A DNA stretch of 64,000 nt from Acheta domesticus (lineage: Eukaryota > Arthropoda > Insecta > Orthoptera > Gryllidae). Below the pieces are notes generated by a model. That model ran no database searches. It was not told where the DNA came from and was given only the letters and a program-made list of their open reading frames with translations. Positions 45,641 through 59,166 of the stretch are shown here, piece after piece (within the stretch, counting starts at the first letter, position 1; the number at the start of each line of letters is the position of its first letter). Location: assembly GCA_031308135.1 (NCBI GenBank), contig JAHLJT010009436.1, forward strand, positions 141,320,303 to 141,384,302, in the 5' to 3' direction. Made by a program: the position numbers and the translations under genes.

Positions 45641-46267
45641 CTCCTTATCCTTGAAATTGATCATGGAATACCAGAAAATCTCAGCTGCCACCACAGAGTT
45701 TAAAGGATTTATTTTACATTTTTACATAATAAACACGTTGCTGTGCCTCAGCTATAGAACGTTAAAGAGTACATTTTACTATTTTAAATGTTTTTTACAT
45801 TTTACTATTTTAAATGTCTTCAAACTTACTTTTGTGACCTAACTCGTATCCTTACACCATGAAACTGAATGAATGTAAATGACTGTGTAATTAAATGTTA
45901 CGAAATTGCATCTTACATTCAGATAGATCATATGAAAGATTATGCACAAAAATCATTGCAATTTATATTGATTAGGTTGGATGTTGGAGGTAGGTGAATG
46001 TTGGATTCATTTTATTAATATCTTTTAAATAAAACTAGTTGAATTGCTAATAAATGTGTCTAGAAGTCTTGAAAGCAATACACTAGTTTACGCTGGAATA
46101 AGTTTTCTTCGAAATTTTTTTTTTTGACGAAAATTAGTAAATAGTATGCTAAATGTTTATAGTTCCTTTTATTAATTAATGTATTTAACGTCAAAAAACA
46201 AATAAAAGTTTTGTGAGTTAAAGTGCTTAAAATGACTTCTAATGAAGTTTTTAGAAACTTAAAAGTT
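45641..46267. other. Intergenic stretch, unrecognised
   Basis: AT-rich, with a short direct repeat TTTTACATTTTACTATTTTAAA-like near 45770-45815. No gene supported. Confidence 0.4.
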
Positions 46268-46577
46268 TCTGTGAAAAAGAGCTTCAAATTTCGAATTTAC
46301 AGTAGCGCTTAAACGCCATTTTCTTAATAACGGCTCCAGTTTTTTTTAAGAAAATTGGCATTTAGGACGACGTTTTACTCTTCTTTAATATCCTTAAAAT
46401 ATATTTCCGTTCTACTATTACGCAACTGGCAAATTAAGAAAACGTCAAACAAATGTACTTTGGGCGGTGATAGATGGCAGCTGGCAAGAATGTGTGGCAA
46501 GTCCGAATAGTCAGCCGAGACCAAAGGAAATAGAAAATTAATACGGGAAAGTCTATGCTATTCTGTTGCACCACTTA
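46268..46577 (+). repeat. Rep-A family, 3' part A11
   Basis: Blocks AAACGCCATTTTCTTAA, GGCGGTGATAGATGGCAGC and the end GGGAAAGTCTATGC..GCACCACTTA. A related fragment follows at about 46858-47010. Confidence 0.6.
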
Positions 46578-47023
46578 TTTTTGTATAAGAGGAAGCAAAA
46601 CCGTTGGAAATGCTACCGACCAAAGCCATGTGTATACATCCTGGCCAGGAATGTACAATGTCTTAAGCGATCAAGGCTAAATCAACATCTGGCATTCAGG
46701 AATGAAAAAAGCTTGATTATATGTTTACTTTAGGATGTCTCTGACTATTGAAGAAATAAAATTTGCAAATTAGGGCTAAAAGCTGTAAATATGGGGTGAC
46801 CAGCAATGTTGTTACAGATATGTAACAAGGGGCACTGAAGGGTCAAAAGGACTCCAAGTTTTTCAAGGAAAAAAGTCATATAGGACGAGGTTTTACTTTT
46901 CTATAATATTCTTAAAGCTATATTTCGGTTGCACTATTAGAAAACCGAAAAAATTTGAAAAAAAATCTTTAAAAAAAGTACTTTAGTCGGCGATAGATGG
47001 CAGCTGGCAATCGACGATAACAG

Positions 47024-47455
47024 GTTTTTTTTTTTTAACATTTGTCGCGCCTTCCTTGCGACGCGTCTCCCAACCCCTTCTGGGGCGTTGAGCGCTTGGA
47101 GTAATCCTCCATTACATCTATTCTTTTAACTTTGGAGTAATCCTCCGTTAGTATAAGTTAGTATTTTTTACAATGTCAGTCCGTACGTCGTTGTCTAGAG
47201 GACCGCCAGGTAGCATCCGCGTTCGCGCCTCTCTCTTGCGCGCTCTTGCTTCACCACCCGGCGACCAGATTTGGGAAGGAATTAGGATTGAGGTGGGGTT
47301 TAGGACACTTCACTGGGATTGGACTAGCCCTTGTGAAGCAGTCAAACTGGTTTTGTTGGAACAAATTTCACATGAGATCGACGGGAATCGAACCCGGACC
47401 TCCTTGGTGAAAGGCAGGCGACTTCGCTCTGAGTCACCCGATGATTGATCACCAG
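47024..47455 (-). repeat. tRNA-derived SINE with poly(A) tail
   Basis: On the minus strand the head has GTGACTCAGAGCG as A-box-like sequence and GGTTCGATTCCC as a perfect B-box, with CTTTCAC where the anticodon loop would be. A body of about 330 bp follows, and the tail appears as T-run on the plus strand at 47024-47036. It is derived from a tRNA but is not one. Confidence 0.75.
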
Positions 47456-47769
47456 GTTTTGATCAAATTTTTACATTTTTTCTTTGCTTTTAGGACGTTT
47501 TAAAAACATTTTAAGAGAATTTTTGACAATGTTTTAGGTCATGACAATCCGCCCCTTACTTATAACAATGGCTGTGATTAACAATGTTAGGCAAAAAAAC
47601 TAAAAATTCAATGAAATATCAGACTACTGTACCGCGACTTATAAAATTACGATAACGATAGTCTCGTTCTAATTTCTTTTTCAGTTTTACTAATTTTTTC
47701 CCATCAGTTCCGTCATAGGTTCCCTTTGACTTGTGGGGCCCTCAGCGATCGCCCGGTCTGCCTATGCCT

Positions 47770-48045
47770 AGCGCCTGGACTTCAGAGAGCATATCGTTTG
47801 TGTATAGTAGGAAGACAATAAGGCTTAAAATCGAACCCTGAGGATCCCCATGTGTAATTGGCAATGAATCGAAAGTGAGTGGATAATGTTCCATCATTCT
47901 CATACCAATGTGGTATTATCTGAGATCGTTGGTTGAGGTACGAACATAACCAATCTAGAACAATATTGTGAATTTCATACGAAAGTAATTTTGAAAATTT
48001 GATTTTGGAGCTCTTGCACAGATCCCTCTCCCCCATAATTCGCAT
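47770..48045 (-). pseudogene. Jockey-like LINE reverse transcriptase fragment
   Basis: SKLLSYEIHNIVLDWLCSYL and then, in a shifted frame, DPQGSILSLIVFLLYTNDM, the RT block before the catalytic Asp pair. Both the frame and the flanks are broken. Confidence 0.7.
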
Positions 48046-50814
48046 TCTGTCATTACTGTTTTACGACGACAAAGAAATCAAATAAAACATTTTGTGAATT
48101 ATATCAACCACTTTACTTAATATTGTGACATATTAAACGAAGCAAGTTTCATTCTAATTGCATATTTCTTATGACTTTGAACCAAGACTACACATGCCAA
48201 TGTTCCTATTTATAACAGCAAATAATAAAGTTCAATATTTAATTCTCAATTCATTAATTAGGGTTTTTGAAAATTCCCGCTTTGCAAATCCAGCATGCTC
48301 AGCAAATGACGAGGTTACACAACCGCATGCCATCCGGTCCCAACTAGTGCCAACACAACATTGTTTCATCGCGGTTGCAAACGAAACATATGCCAGTTCT
48401 CGGGTACATTGAGAATCTCTGACGTAAACGACGTGGGTCTTAGTCAATGATTTAAAAACAATTATTACAAAATCGCGGCAAGAAGTATTATAGGAGTGTT
48501 GTGTAGTGGACTCGCGAGAGATACTTTTTTGCAATGTCGCAAACTGCGGGAACAAAATAGCTCCAGTAAGTGAGAAGAGCAAACGTCGGTAATACTGCTA
48601 CAAACAGTGCTGAGTACTTGCATTAAGGTTTTGACTTTTAAGGCGAGTGTAGTAAGTAACATTCGTGGAACCGTAAGCTCCAATTTATATTGTGCGCGCG
48701 TGTATATTTACTGATTTGGCACGCACAAACCATGTGAGACTGTGCCAGTCGTGCGAACGCCACTTATCAACATTTTTTTTTTGAGTTTCGTCTTCAGTAA
48801 CTGTGTTTGTGACCTGTAGTAATGTAAGTACTAACATATAAAAAAAAGTGAAATATCTTACTATGCGTCGCTGAAATAAAATTGTATGAAATATTTCCTT
48901 TTAAAGAAACATGTTAATGGCACAGCTGTGACATGAGCGCAATTACATATAACCAATAATTAAAACTATTCTATGAAGATTTGTGTTACACACTTGCAAG
49001 ATGTTATTTTAGCATAACATAATGGTACCAAATGTACTGATTATGCGTTTGCTACATGCAAAGTAAAATTTATTGGGACACAACCAAAAATTGGAAAGCT
49101 TCCCACTCTAGTCCTTTTTCCATTCCACTGATTAATAACAATGATTGTTTGTTTATGCATTTATACTTTTCTTTAAATATGGTGAATTTTTTTACAGCAA
49201 TACTTTATAATTATACTCATGGTTGAGAAATATTTTATGTGACACTGTTAATACTTGCCAGTAAAAGTATATTGTAGAGTAAATCGTAATTTCAGAAGTG
49301 GTATCATTTAAACAATTAATATTTTTAGCAGATGTTTGTTGTATCAAAACCAACATTATCTGTTAATTTAAACACTTTGCATTTCATTGTTATCTGGAAT
49401 GTGAACTTAGGGTCCCAACCTGTTAATCAGACAACAAAAGAGGACAAACAAATGAATGACAATTCTAACTTCCTTTGTTTGAATTGGGATTTTTTGTGTG
49501 TGTAGGAATTCAATCATGATTAATACAAAAATTTAAAACTTAATGGGGATGTTTACAATAAATTATTTCCTACCTTAAAAAAATATAAATCAGAATCATG
49601 ATCTACTTATAAAGTACAGTAATGTTATACTGAATAAAATATACAATGCAGCACCTTTGGTGTTTTATCTTCATTTTCTACTTAAGTTTTCTGTACTTAT
49701 TAGAATAATATTGCCCTTATGGGGAAATTAAATACACATCGATTGCAAACAATAGTAAATTTTGAGTGACCATCAGAAGAAATTTGTTTACCCCAAAAAA
49801 TGAAGGCCTCGAAAATTTCTTGTGAAATGTGTTGATCACAAATTACATTTTTGAATCCATCAATAAACTTTCCGTTTGCAGTTGTGTGTGCACACATTGT
49901 GTTTAATTTGAAAGTAGTGACTGGCTAATGTGGCAGGGTAGTATGTCCGTTCAATGAGAAAGTGTTTGGTTAAGTCATATTTTGGTAATAGTGAAAGGTT
50001 ACTTTCAAAATTTTAGGATCAGCCTACCTCTACTGGATATTTGCCGCTGTTTTCTTGGACCTTGGACAGTGGTCGGCGTCGATTACGTATTGCGGCGCAG
50101 ACAAGATAAATTTCATGTATGAATTTCCCATTCAACGCGTTATGCTGTCATACGTGGCAGAAGGAACCATAAACGGTAAGGACAGCCACGGAAGTGACTA
50201 ATAGTGGGCATCAATCTCTTGGTTTTTATTTTGATTAGTTTATCTAGCAAGTGTCAATGTGTTCGTGAGCGCGTGCATGCATGCGTATGTATTTGTAGGG
50301 ATGTTGTGAATCTATCGTACGAATGTTGGCAATGCATGTGTCATGGAAGACAGAGCACATTATGACTACGCGGCTGTCAATGAAGGTACCGGGCTTTTTA
50401 ATTGCGACGGACGATTTCGTGCTGGAGATTGTGTAAATGAACGCATACATACGATGACATAGTCAGTTAATTATTTTATTGTGGTAAATTCATCATAATG
50501 GAAGTTTTGTACTGTTCCATTGTAGAGTGGTATGTTTAGCATTATAAATGATTCAGTAATTAGCATTAATTGCGTACTTTTTTAATGGCAATACATTATT
50601 ATAAGAATAGTATAACCAAATATAAATTCTACATTAATTTCACTTTGATACAAGAACAATTCAATTAACTGTGGTGGTATGATATTTATGAAGTCTATTT
50701 CCCTCTCATTTGTTGTAAAAGACAGAATAGTCAATGCATATTTTTGCATTTAATGTGTACCTCCTTTTTACTGATATTTCATAATATCTGTTTTATTGAA
50801 ATTTGTTTTCACAG
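48046..50814. other. Region upstream of GTPBP1, unrecognised
   Basis: No coding exon seen. A non-coding first exon of GTPBP1 is probably here; GTAATGTAAGTAC near 48820-48832 is a possible donor. That is a guess from one motif. Confidence 0.3.
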
Positions 50815-50924
50815 GAATATTGCAAACAGAGGATTTCAGGATGATGCATCATGATGTAATCCACGTGTAATGTGATGTAAGGCACCACCATTAAAGGTCT
50901 TACCGATTGTTAAATTGCAACACA
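50815..50924 (+). promoter_or_regulatory. GTPBP1 5' UTR with a small upstream ORF
   Basis: An acceptor-like TTTGTTTTCACAG ends at 50814, suggesting that the 5' UTR is spliced and this exon starts at 50815. A 9-codon upstream ORF begins ATGATGCATCATG at 50841 and ends TAA at 50870; another ATG is followed at once by TGA. Such ORFs can lower translation of the main frame. Confidence 0.5.
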
Positions 50925-51035
50925 ATGGCTGCAGTTATTGATCAAGTTCAAAGTAATACTGAAACTACTACAGAGTCGTCAGTTGTAAATTCACATTCAG
51001 TCAACAACATGGATTGCTCCATAATCCGTGGAAAA
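50925..51035 (+). CDS. GTPBP1: GTP-binding protein 1, coding exon 1
   Basis: Residues 1-37, starting MAAVIDQVQS. GTPBP1 is a cytosolic translational GTPase related to eEF1A; in mammals it is linked to mRNA decay by the exosome and to rescue of stalled ribosomes. The N-terminus is low-complexity with Ser and Thr, as in relatives, and would not be recognised alone. It is assigned by position, the good start context (A at -3, G at +4), the donor AAA/GTAAGT and the phase-0 match to exon 2. Confidence 0.8.
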
Positions 51036-53228
51036 GTAAGTTTTCTTAGTTATTTTCCACAAAGGGTCATTAGGTCATCACCTTGTATAAAAGGTGGACT
51101 ATGTGTGGATTGTTTGCACAACTTTTCTTGAATGATGAATTGAAGAAATGTGGATGGAGTGGGAGTATTAGTAACGAAATCGGCCACTAGATTTTATGAA
51201 GCAATGCCAATCTCTGGTGAATCGGTCATGTCTACAACTTTCTCAATAATTTGTACTCTAACTTTCTCAGGAGTTCGAGGTATCTCCTAAGATGAATCTT
51301 CACCTGCTTCGGTCATTTCTTTAGATCTTTTGGAGAAAATCACGGACAGATGTTCTCTTCTTCAACAGAAAATAGTTTCTATTTCATGCCAGTGAAGATG
51401 TGTTTGGAGTGTTGTCACCAGTGCTCACTGTGAGCTTTTGCCATCAACTGTTTATTGTGCTAGGGGGAAGCAAGGTCATCGTTCAAAAAAGTTGTACGAT
51501 TAATATATATTTCACCTTATTTTGTGAGGTTGATGAGGACGGGGAAAGGAGTTCCTGAAAAATTGAAAACTCTAGAAATGTAGCCAACCAGCTGTGTGAT
51601 TTAGAAGGTTAATTAAAGAGAAATGTTGGGAAAATAATATATTTTGGTTAAAGTTTATAATTATGTGAACCCTAAAGAAACAATAGAAGGGGGTGGGGAC
51701 ATTATGAGGAAGTTAGGATATCTCCTTATGTCAAGGAGATGCCAAGGAAAGACTACTTGCTTCTTGCAAACCATGTCCCCTCTCTCTGAGAAACTTAGCT
51801 AGCAACTTTGACAGCTATCAAGACACCCATACAAAAATAAAATCGCAAAATTTCCGCAATGTAACTTTGGCTTCAACGGACAGAATTTTTTAATGGTACT
51901 ATAGTATTAAGTAATGTAATGAAAGAAGAGACTATCAGACACATTAAAATTATTTCAGAAGCTTAATTTTTTAACTTATTTAGATTGCCCAACATTATTA
52001 TTATTATTGTTATATACCATATTATGTATATTTCTCACTATTCCATGCCCCTGAAAGATTCCACTCAGAACTCCTCCTAATTACCCCTTGTCTCCTTTGT
52101 ATTGGATGCCCTTGCCTATGTAACAAAATGCTGCTGATATAAACAACTTCCTTTAGTTGTTTTGTGTTCTCTCTTCTCATTTTGGAATATATTATAATTT
52201 AATTTGCAAAAAAAGTAGTTTTTGTTTTGTTTTGCCATTGTGAAATGCCTCTGTTAATTGGATTCTCAGATAATCCAACCCCAAATAATGGAGGTTCCAT
52301 TGTCTTGGAAGCCTGTTAGGCCCCCCTTTATTTTTCTCACAATTCACTAACAAGCTTTAATTCTCAAAAGGTTTAGAGTCCAAGAAAACTGATTTATAAT
52401 GAAATTTTATGGTGCCATTCCTCTGAAAGGAGATCAAAGAAAAATGGTAGGAGCAAAGTATTAGTTATTTTCAATCATTGTACTTCATCCCCCAAAATGC
52501 AGCCTTTGGAGTATCTCCAAAGTAACTTATTCATTTTTCTGTACTTACTTCATTTTCACGTTATTTTTACGGCAATTTTTTATTCTTAAAGAGTCAACTT
52601 CTTGCCTTCTGATATATACTGCATATTGTTAATGGATTTACTTGGAACCTGTAAAAGCAGCTGTTATTCATTTGGTTTGTGTAATGGTTTTTATTTTTGT
52701 AGCAGTTTTTATGAATCATTTTCAAATATGATTATTGCAATCAAAACTTTGAAAGAATAAATTTTCAGGAAACTTCTCACTTTAAAACCATTGATTTCCA
52801 CCAAATCTATGAATTTAACTTCACTTTTCCAAAGACCCTCACATGAATCTACCTACAGTAGTTATAATGCATACATTTGTTACTAATATTATTTTTATTT
52901 CCATGTTACAAAGAATTGCTACAAAAAAATTTGTTTGATTTCCTGTTCATTAGATCATAAAAAGTTCTCTGAAATAAATAATAAAGAGAATGTTTCTAAA
53001 ATTGTGGCAAGTGAAAAATGTAAAGTAACTTAAAATAAATGAAAGTACTCCTTCTTCTGTCTCTGAAATGAATAAAAGTACGCTTTTTAGATCAATTGGC
53101 CAGAATCAATAAAGTTGCTTTTAATCATCTCTGAATTTTTTTATGAATAAGTGAAATTATATAAAATAATAAAAATAAATATCTCATATATGCCAATTAA
53201 TTCTGAAAAACTTTTTTTGTTTTTTAAG
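51036..53228. other. GTPBP1 intron 1
   Basis: Donor GTAAGT, acceptor TTTTTTAAG. The intron is AT-rich; I see no convincing element apart from a possible short (ATT)n run near 51985. Confidence 0.5.
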
Positions 53229-53340
53229 ACTGTTTTAGTGAGCCCAAATCAACAGCAGTTTGATCTTCTTCTTCAAAAACTGGCTGATAGATTGAATGAT
53301 GGGCGAGGAGAAACAATATATGATGTGGGATATGGAGATG
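53229..53340 (+). CDS. GTPBP1: GTP-binding protein 1, coding exon 2
   Basis: Residues 38-75. TVLVSPNQQQFDLLLQKL and then GRGETIYDVGYGD correspond to the LVSP and GETIY blocks of the N-terminal domain of GTPBP1 and its paralogue GTPBP2. The acceptor is a T-run followed by AAG and the donor is GATG/GTTAGT, phase 1. Confidence 0.9.
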
Positions 53341-53536
53341 GTTAGTACAGAGATTATATTTTAAAAATATAATTCAATAAATAATATTTAATTCCTTTAG
53401 AGACTCTATTTTTGGTTTATGGGTTAGAAAAATGTGTATTGATAATGCAGAGAAGCATAAACTTATATACTTAACTAGACTTGTAAGTATAGACTTGTCT
53501 ACTTAAAACTGCTAACTGTATTTATTTAAATAATAG

Positions 53537-53717
53537 ATGACTGTGAAAGTGGCCTGAAGCAAGAAGAGTATGAATCCTCTGTGGCAACATTGCAAGCCCT
53601 TTCATCAGCCTTGAATGCTGATTGTGTGCTGCTTCGCTTGAGAAAAGGGGAAGATGGTGTTACGGGTCAATTCCTCGTTAGAAGAAGAATTGATCAGCAA
53701 GATTTCTTGGAAATCAG
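53537..53717 (+). CDS. GTPBP1: GTP-binding protein 1, coding exon 3
   Basis: Residues 75-135. SVATLQALSSALNADCVLLR followed by FLVRRRIDQQDFLEIR, the stretch just before the GTPase domain in this family. The acceptor is AATAATAG/ATGAC. The donor CAG/GTCTTT is weak but is required: the split Arg codon AG/A joins exon 4 to give LEIR-VAVVG exactly as in known GTPBP1 proteins. Confidence 0.92.
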
Positions 53718-53772
53718 GTCTTTAGAAAGGGAAAAACACTTGTAAACATATTACTTCGGGCAATCACATTGA

Positions 53773-54414
<642 letters not shown>

Positions 54415-56140
54415 TATAGAACCCTCTTAATAAAATATTGTAGGGACTTATGGATTTGATTTTATTACAAGGGAAATTTTATTAAAAGGGTGGTAAAAAA
54501 ATGAAAGTTTTTGATTTTCATAGTTTTTATTGAATTCTGGGAATAATACCTCTCTTGAAAAAATTATCCAGAGTAGTTTCTCTACTTTGTTTCATTTGGA
54601 CTTCAACAGAAAACTGCTGCAATATATGAAAGCTCTTCCTAACATTATCAGGAATGCTTGGGGTTTAACAAATAGACAGCATACTTATCTAAATATTCTG
54701 AAATTCCAGCAGATGTGTGTGGGTCTTCTTCTGCTACATCATCATCATCATTTTGTTGTTGTTTGCTGCAATATCTTCACATATCTGCACGTCTCTGATT
54801 TCACATGGAGCAAGGTGACCAATCTTCATTTTCATAACTTTGAAATGTGACTTCTGATGGAATTTTCAGTTGCTTCTGAACATCTTCCAGTGAGGCACAC
54901 TCATTATCTATTGTAGCTACTGGGAATCCTGCTTTAGCAAAGCAATTTCTAATGGTCTGTGCAGTGATGTTATCCCAGGCAGATGCTAACATGTATATTG
55001 TATCCAAAAGTGATAGACAATGTTTGCCTAGCTCAAAGTAAAGCTTCACAAGAGATCTGTATCTCTGCTTTACTGCCCTTGTAATGCCTAGATCCATGGG
55101 CTGTAAAACAGCAGTGGTGATTGCAGGCAAAAATTCCTTCTTCACATTGGTCAGTTTGATGTCCTTTGGGTGAGCTGCACATTGGTCGCTCTTCTATTTT
55201 TTGTAGCCATTCTCCAATTAAAATGCTATTAGGAATTTTCAAAAATTTTAGAAGTAATCCATGCAGCTTTATTGAACCGGTAATAGCACAGTAGCGACTT
55301 CAAATTACTGAAGCATCTTGGTTTAGCTGATTTCCCTATTGTTATTAGGGGGAACGTCTCCAAAACATCATGTTACTACAGGCGAGAACAGTTACTCTTT
55401 CTTTCCGAATTTTTCTTCCTGTACATTTTTCACCTCTGAAAGCATATGTCTTTTCAGGCAAGAAGTTAAAAAATAATCCAAATTCATTCACATTAAATAT
55501 ATTATGTGATTCATAGTCCTTTACAAATAGAGGAAGCCCTTGCTCTTTTCAATTTTCTGTTTCTTCTTGGTTCGTGTCTCTGGCTTCTCTGCTGATGGTG
55601 TAGTACGAAATGCCAGCTTGCTTTTTGAAGTGGTCCAGCCAGCCATTTGGAGGGGTGAACTCCGCATTCTGTGTAAGCGTGATTTCTTCCACCTTCTGCT
55701 ATAGTAGTGGGCCTTAAATCAGGATATTCAAAATACTCTTTTCTTTGAACCAAGCCAACAGCATTTCTACTTCCTCATGTTCTGAAGACTTCATTTTCTC
55801 ACGAGCAGTATTACAAGCAGTTTTTTAAATGTACTCCTTCGTATTCTCAACACTATTTATTGTGGCAATTGGAACATACAATTTTTCCGCAATTCTAGCC
55901 CGTTTTACTCCAGGGTTTCCATTGATTTCTTTCAAACTAAACAAAATTTTATGCCCAAAATAACATTAATTTTTCACAGATCCACTGTTAATCTACATAA
56001 AATTTAATCATTTTCATTGCTTCCAGGTTCATTCACGTTACTTTTGATTTATTGTCACTTTTAAAATTGCTGGAAACCTTCCATAACACATCATCCTCGC
56101 TCTTGTCAAACTTATTTGAAATGCTGCACACTTAAACCTT
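54415..56140 (-). pseudogene. Tigger/pogo-like transposase pseudogene
   Basis: On the minus strand, from about 56000 down: FSLKEINGNPGVKRARIAEK, like a CENP-B-type helix-turn-helix; WLDHFKKQAGISYYTISRE; NVNEFGLFFNFLPEKTY; GRKIRKERVTVL; and last VLQPMDLGITRAVKQRYRSL with TIRNCFAKAGFP (54801-55145). This is the order in Tigger transposases, which move DNA by a DDE mechanism. The first acidic residue, normally in NADETGLF, is Asn, and frames are broken. TATAGAACCCTCTTAATA near 54416 resembles a pogo terminus. Confidence 0.8.
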
Positions 56141-56924
56141 TCTGTTCTCCTTGCGTCAATATGACCCTAAACAAAATTTAAATGAACATAATTTCTTTTT
56201 ATCTAAATGTTAGTGCTTGGTACTGCGTGACTTTTTTTTTTTGTTAGTTTTCTGTTCTTCCTAAAATCTAGAAATCAGCAAAACATTATTTTTTTGTTCT
56301 GAAAACAAAAATGTTACATTTGTGTTCCTAGGGTCTCTGTGACCTGATTTTTGTGGTATTCTTTTTTCTCTTTTTATTTCGGGAACTTTCCTCAGGAGAA
56401 TAAGGGTGGTGTTAGGAAATTAACTTGAAACGAGTTTCTGCATGTACAAGTCAACTATGCGACACAGCGATGGAAGTTTGTACTTGTCTGAGTCATCGTA
56501 TGCAATGCTTGCTTGGTATCGTTGTACTTGTTTGTTTCCAGAGGATCTGTATGTAGAACTGAACTGAACACTGACTGTCTCCAGTTACTTTTCATGCTCC
56601 GAAAATATTACTGTCTTCTCTAGACATATTAGTTATAGTTTTTATTGTGATCTGTGTATGTCACGGAAGCTAGACATCTTTCTGCAATGATATGGTGACC
56701 TTACTGAATGCACCTGACAGTGATGATGATATATCGGAAGAAGAAAATCATACAAGTGATAACAGCATACTCCTTCCTTGGAGACTGAGTTTAGTACTTC
56801 AGAAAGCGAGGATGATAGAAACAATGTTCTGTCAAAAGAAGAAAAAAAATACTTAGAGCGCAGAACCTTTACACATGGTGTATCATCCTCTGCAAACATT
56901 AATTGACACCTATTTGATGATATT
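56141..56924. other. GTPBP1 intron 4, unrecognised
   Basis: No supported feature. A plus-strand acidic peptide run near 56700-56830 (ISEEENH, SEDDRN-like, broken) resembles the acidic start of piggyBac-type transposases, but there is too little to call. Confidence 0.3.
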
Positions 56925-57094
56925 TATCATGTAAAATCATTTAGTAATAAAGTTCTCGCTTGATCAATACAATTTTTCGTAATATGGTTGTCGATATTTA
57001 ACTCATTCATAAGTTTAGACATTCTCCATAGTGGCGCATATAAAAATTGGTTTGTCTTCATATAAGGTCCTACAAACGTAATAGGTTCATTTAT

Positions 57095-58342
57095 TCAGAG
57101 ATTTTTCGTCGGTACTTTCCATGATAATTTGGCATGAAGATATATACAATCAATTTTATCATCCAGCAGATTTAATAAGAACTTCACTTCAACAAATTTT
57201 CTATAAGATTTTAATGAGCTAATATTTAGCAACACTGAAACTTGGCTGTAATCATGACTGATTCTAGGAGAGGGTAATCCCAATTTCCATGCTACAAAAT
57301 TAAAAAATTTATGTTGAATACATTCTATTTTATAAATATAATTATCATAGATGGGTGACCATATCTGGGATCCGTACATTAGGATTGGTTGAACAAGCGA
57401 CAAGTATAAGATCCGGAGTGACCACATATTTGAAAAATCAGTTGTCTTCCGTTTAATGAATCCCAACATACGATTTGCTTTCAAAATCACTGCATCCATG
57501 TGATACGAAAATTTCAATTAGAATCAAAAAAGGATTCCCAAATCTTTCATCAGTGAGACCCGTTCGAGATTTTGCCCATTTATCCCATATGGAAACTGAA
57601 TATTGTCCCTCTTTCTAGAAAAAGTCACAATTTTACATTTTTGTATATACAGTTCAAGTTTATTTGCTTGACACCATAAAAATAGCGAGTTTAAACTAGT
57701 TTGTAAATCATGACATTCTAAAATTGTACTTATTTCGGAATATAACTTCAGATCATCGGCATACATTAGGAATGAAGATGTATTTAATTGAAATTTCAAA
57801 TCATTTACAAATAAATTAAATAATAAAGGGCCCAAATGGGAGCCCTGAGGAACACCAGAGGTAACTACTATGTCTCTTGAAATAAATGATTTAAATTTTA
57901 CATTTTGAACCATACCAGTCAGATAATTTTTAACCCATTTCAAAAAAGTACCATGTATACCTAAATTATACAGTTTCTTTAATAATAATTAATGATTAAC
58001 GGCATCAAATACTTTTGAAAAATCTGTATAAATTGTGTCAACTTGTGAATTTAATTCTAATTTTTCTAATGTATAGTGTTGAAATGTTAATAAATTAGTT
58101 ATTGTTGAACGCTGGTGTCTGAACCCGTGTTGTTCATCTATCAGAATATTTCTCAGAGATAGTGCAAGTTTATCTGTTATGATCATTTCAAATAATTTAG
58201 GTATAGTACTCAATTTTGAATTCAGTCTATAATTTCCTATTACAGATCGATCATTAGATTTATGGATAGGAGTTATAAAACTTCTTTTCCATATAGCCGG
58301 AACAGAACCTTCAAGAAGTGATTTTGAAAAAAGATAGTGCAA
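57095..58342 (-). pseudogene. Jockey/CR1-like reverse transcriptase
   Basis: Three consecutive open stretches: 57989-58342 (NYRLNSKLSTIPKLFEMI, FRHQRSTITNLL, YTDFSKVFDAVNH), 57524-57943 (SGVPQGSHLGPLLFNLFVND, then the catalytic FLMYADDLKLYS) and 57095-57517 (thumb region with QPILMYGSQIWSP). All RT blocks are in order and the Asp pair is intact. Breaks are a stop at 57986 and frameshifts at about 57520 and 57095. Confidence 0.88.
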
Positions 58343-58355
58343 TATTGGTGTTAAA

Positions 58356-59166
58356 TTAGTTTACAGTTTTTAAAAATGATGGTATTCCATCTGGCCCGGG
58401 GCCAGTTTTAGTGTCTAATTTTTCTATATACATAAAAATATCACATTGTGATAGTTCAATATTAGATATATTAATTTCAGAGTAATTATAATGATTTTCA
58501 ATTTCTTCATCCACATCTTCATTGGTGTACACAGATTCGAAGAAATTTGCAAATAAATCAACTATTTCTTCTCCTGTTTGTGCTCTGATATCATTAAAGG
58601 ACATAACATTCGGTAAACCACTTATTCCCCTCGCAGAGTTTGTAAACTTCCAAAAAGATTTAATATTATAATTTAAAGAGGATTCGATTTTCAATACATA
58701 AGAATTATAATCATCAATAGCTTTTTTTTTTACATTGTTTACGGATACTAGAAAACAGTCTATAATAATTAATATCTGCAGACAATTTGTAGGAAGTGTG
58801 AGCATTAGATTTTTCTGACAACAACTTTTTCAACTCACGTGAATACCATGGTGGATAAGAATCAGGGAAAATAATCTGTTCAGGAACATGTTCACGAATT
58901 ACTTCAAATATGGCATTATAAAAATATGAGAGTGCTGATTCCAATGAATTTTGTTGAAGATATGGTAACCAGTTAAGTGATATATCATTATTTATCTTGT
59001 CATAATGGGCTTTTTCAAAATTATTTTTAATATCTTGACAATCAAGGCTAGTGAATTTTTCATTCAGTGAGAATAATATATCCAAGGCAGGATGATGTGG
59101 ATCGCAGGGTACAAAAGAGAAATCCGAGCATATTGTTTCTCTATTTACATCTTGAACAAATATCAA
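58356..59166 (-). pseudogene. LINE ORF2, end of endonuclease and linker
   Basis: 58714-59166 contains DPHHPALDI, the last block of the AP endonuclease with the catalytic His, then the linker with YPPWYSRELKKL. 58356-58805 continues with the linker ending TKTGPGPDGIPSF, the block just before the reverse transcriptase. The two overlap in different frames, with a frameshift in a run of T on plus near 58725. Confidence 0.8.

Noticed and set aside
47380..47455. tRNA gene on the minus strand
   Set aside because: Good B-box, but the head is degenerate and joined to a repeat body with a poly(A) tail; it is a SINE.
56642..56899. piggyBac-type transposase N-terminus on the plus strand
   Set aside because: There is an acidic-looking stretch, but it is short, broken and without DDE motifs.
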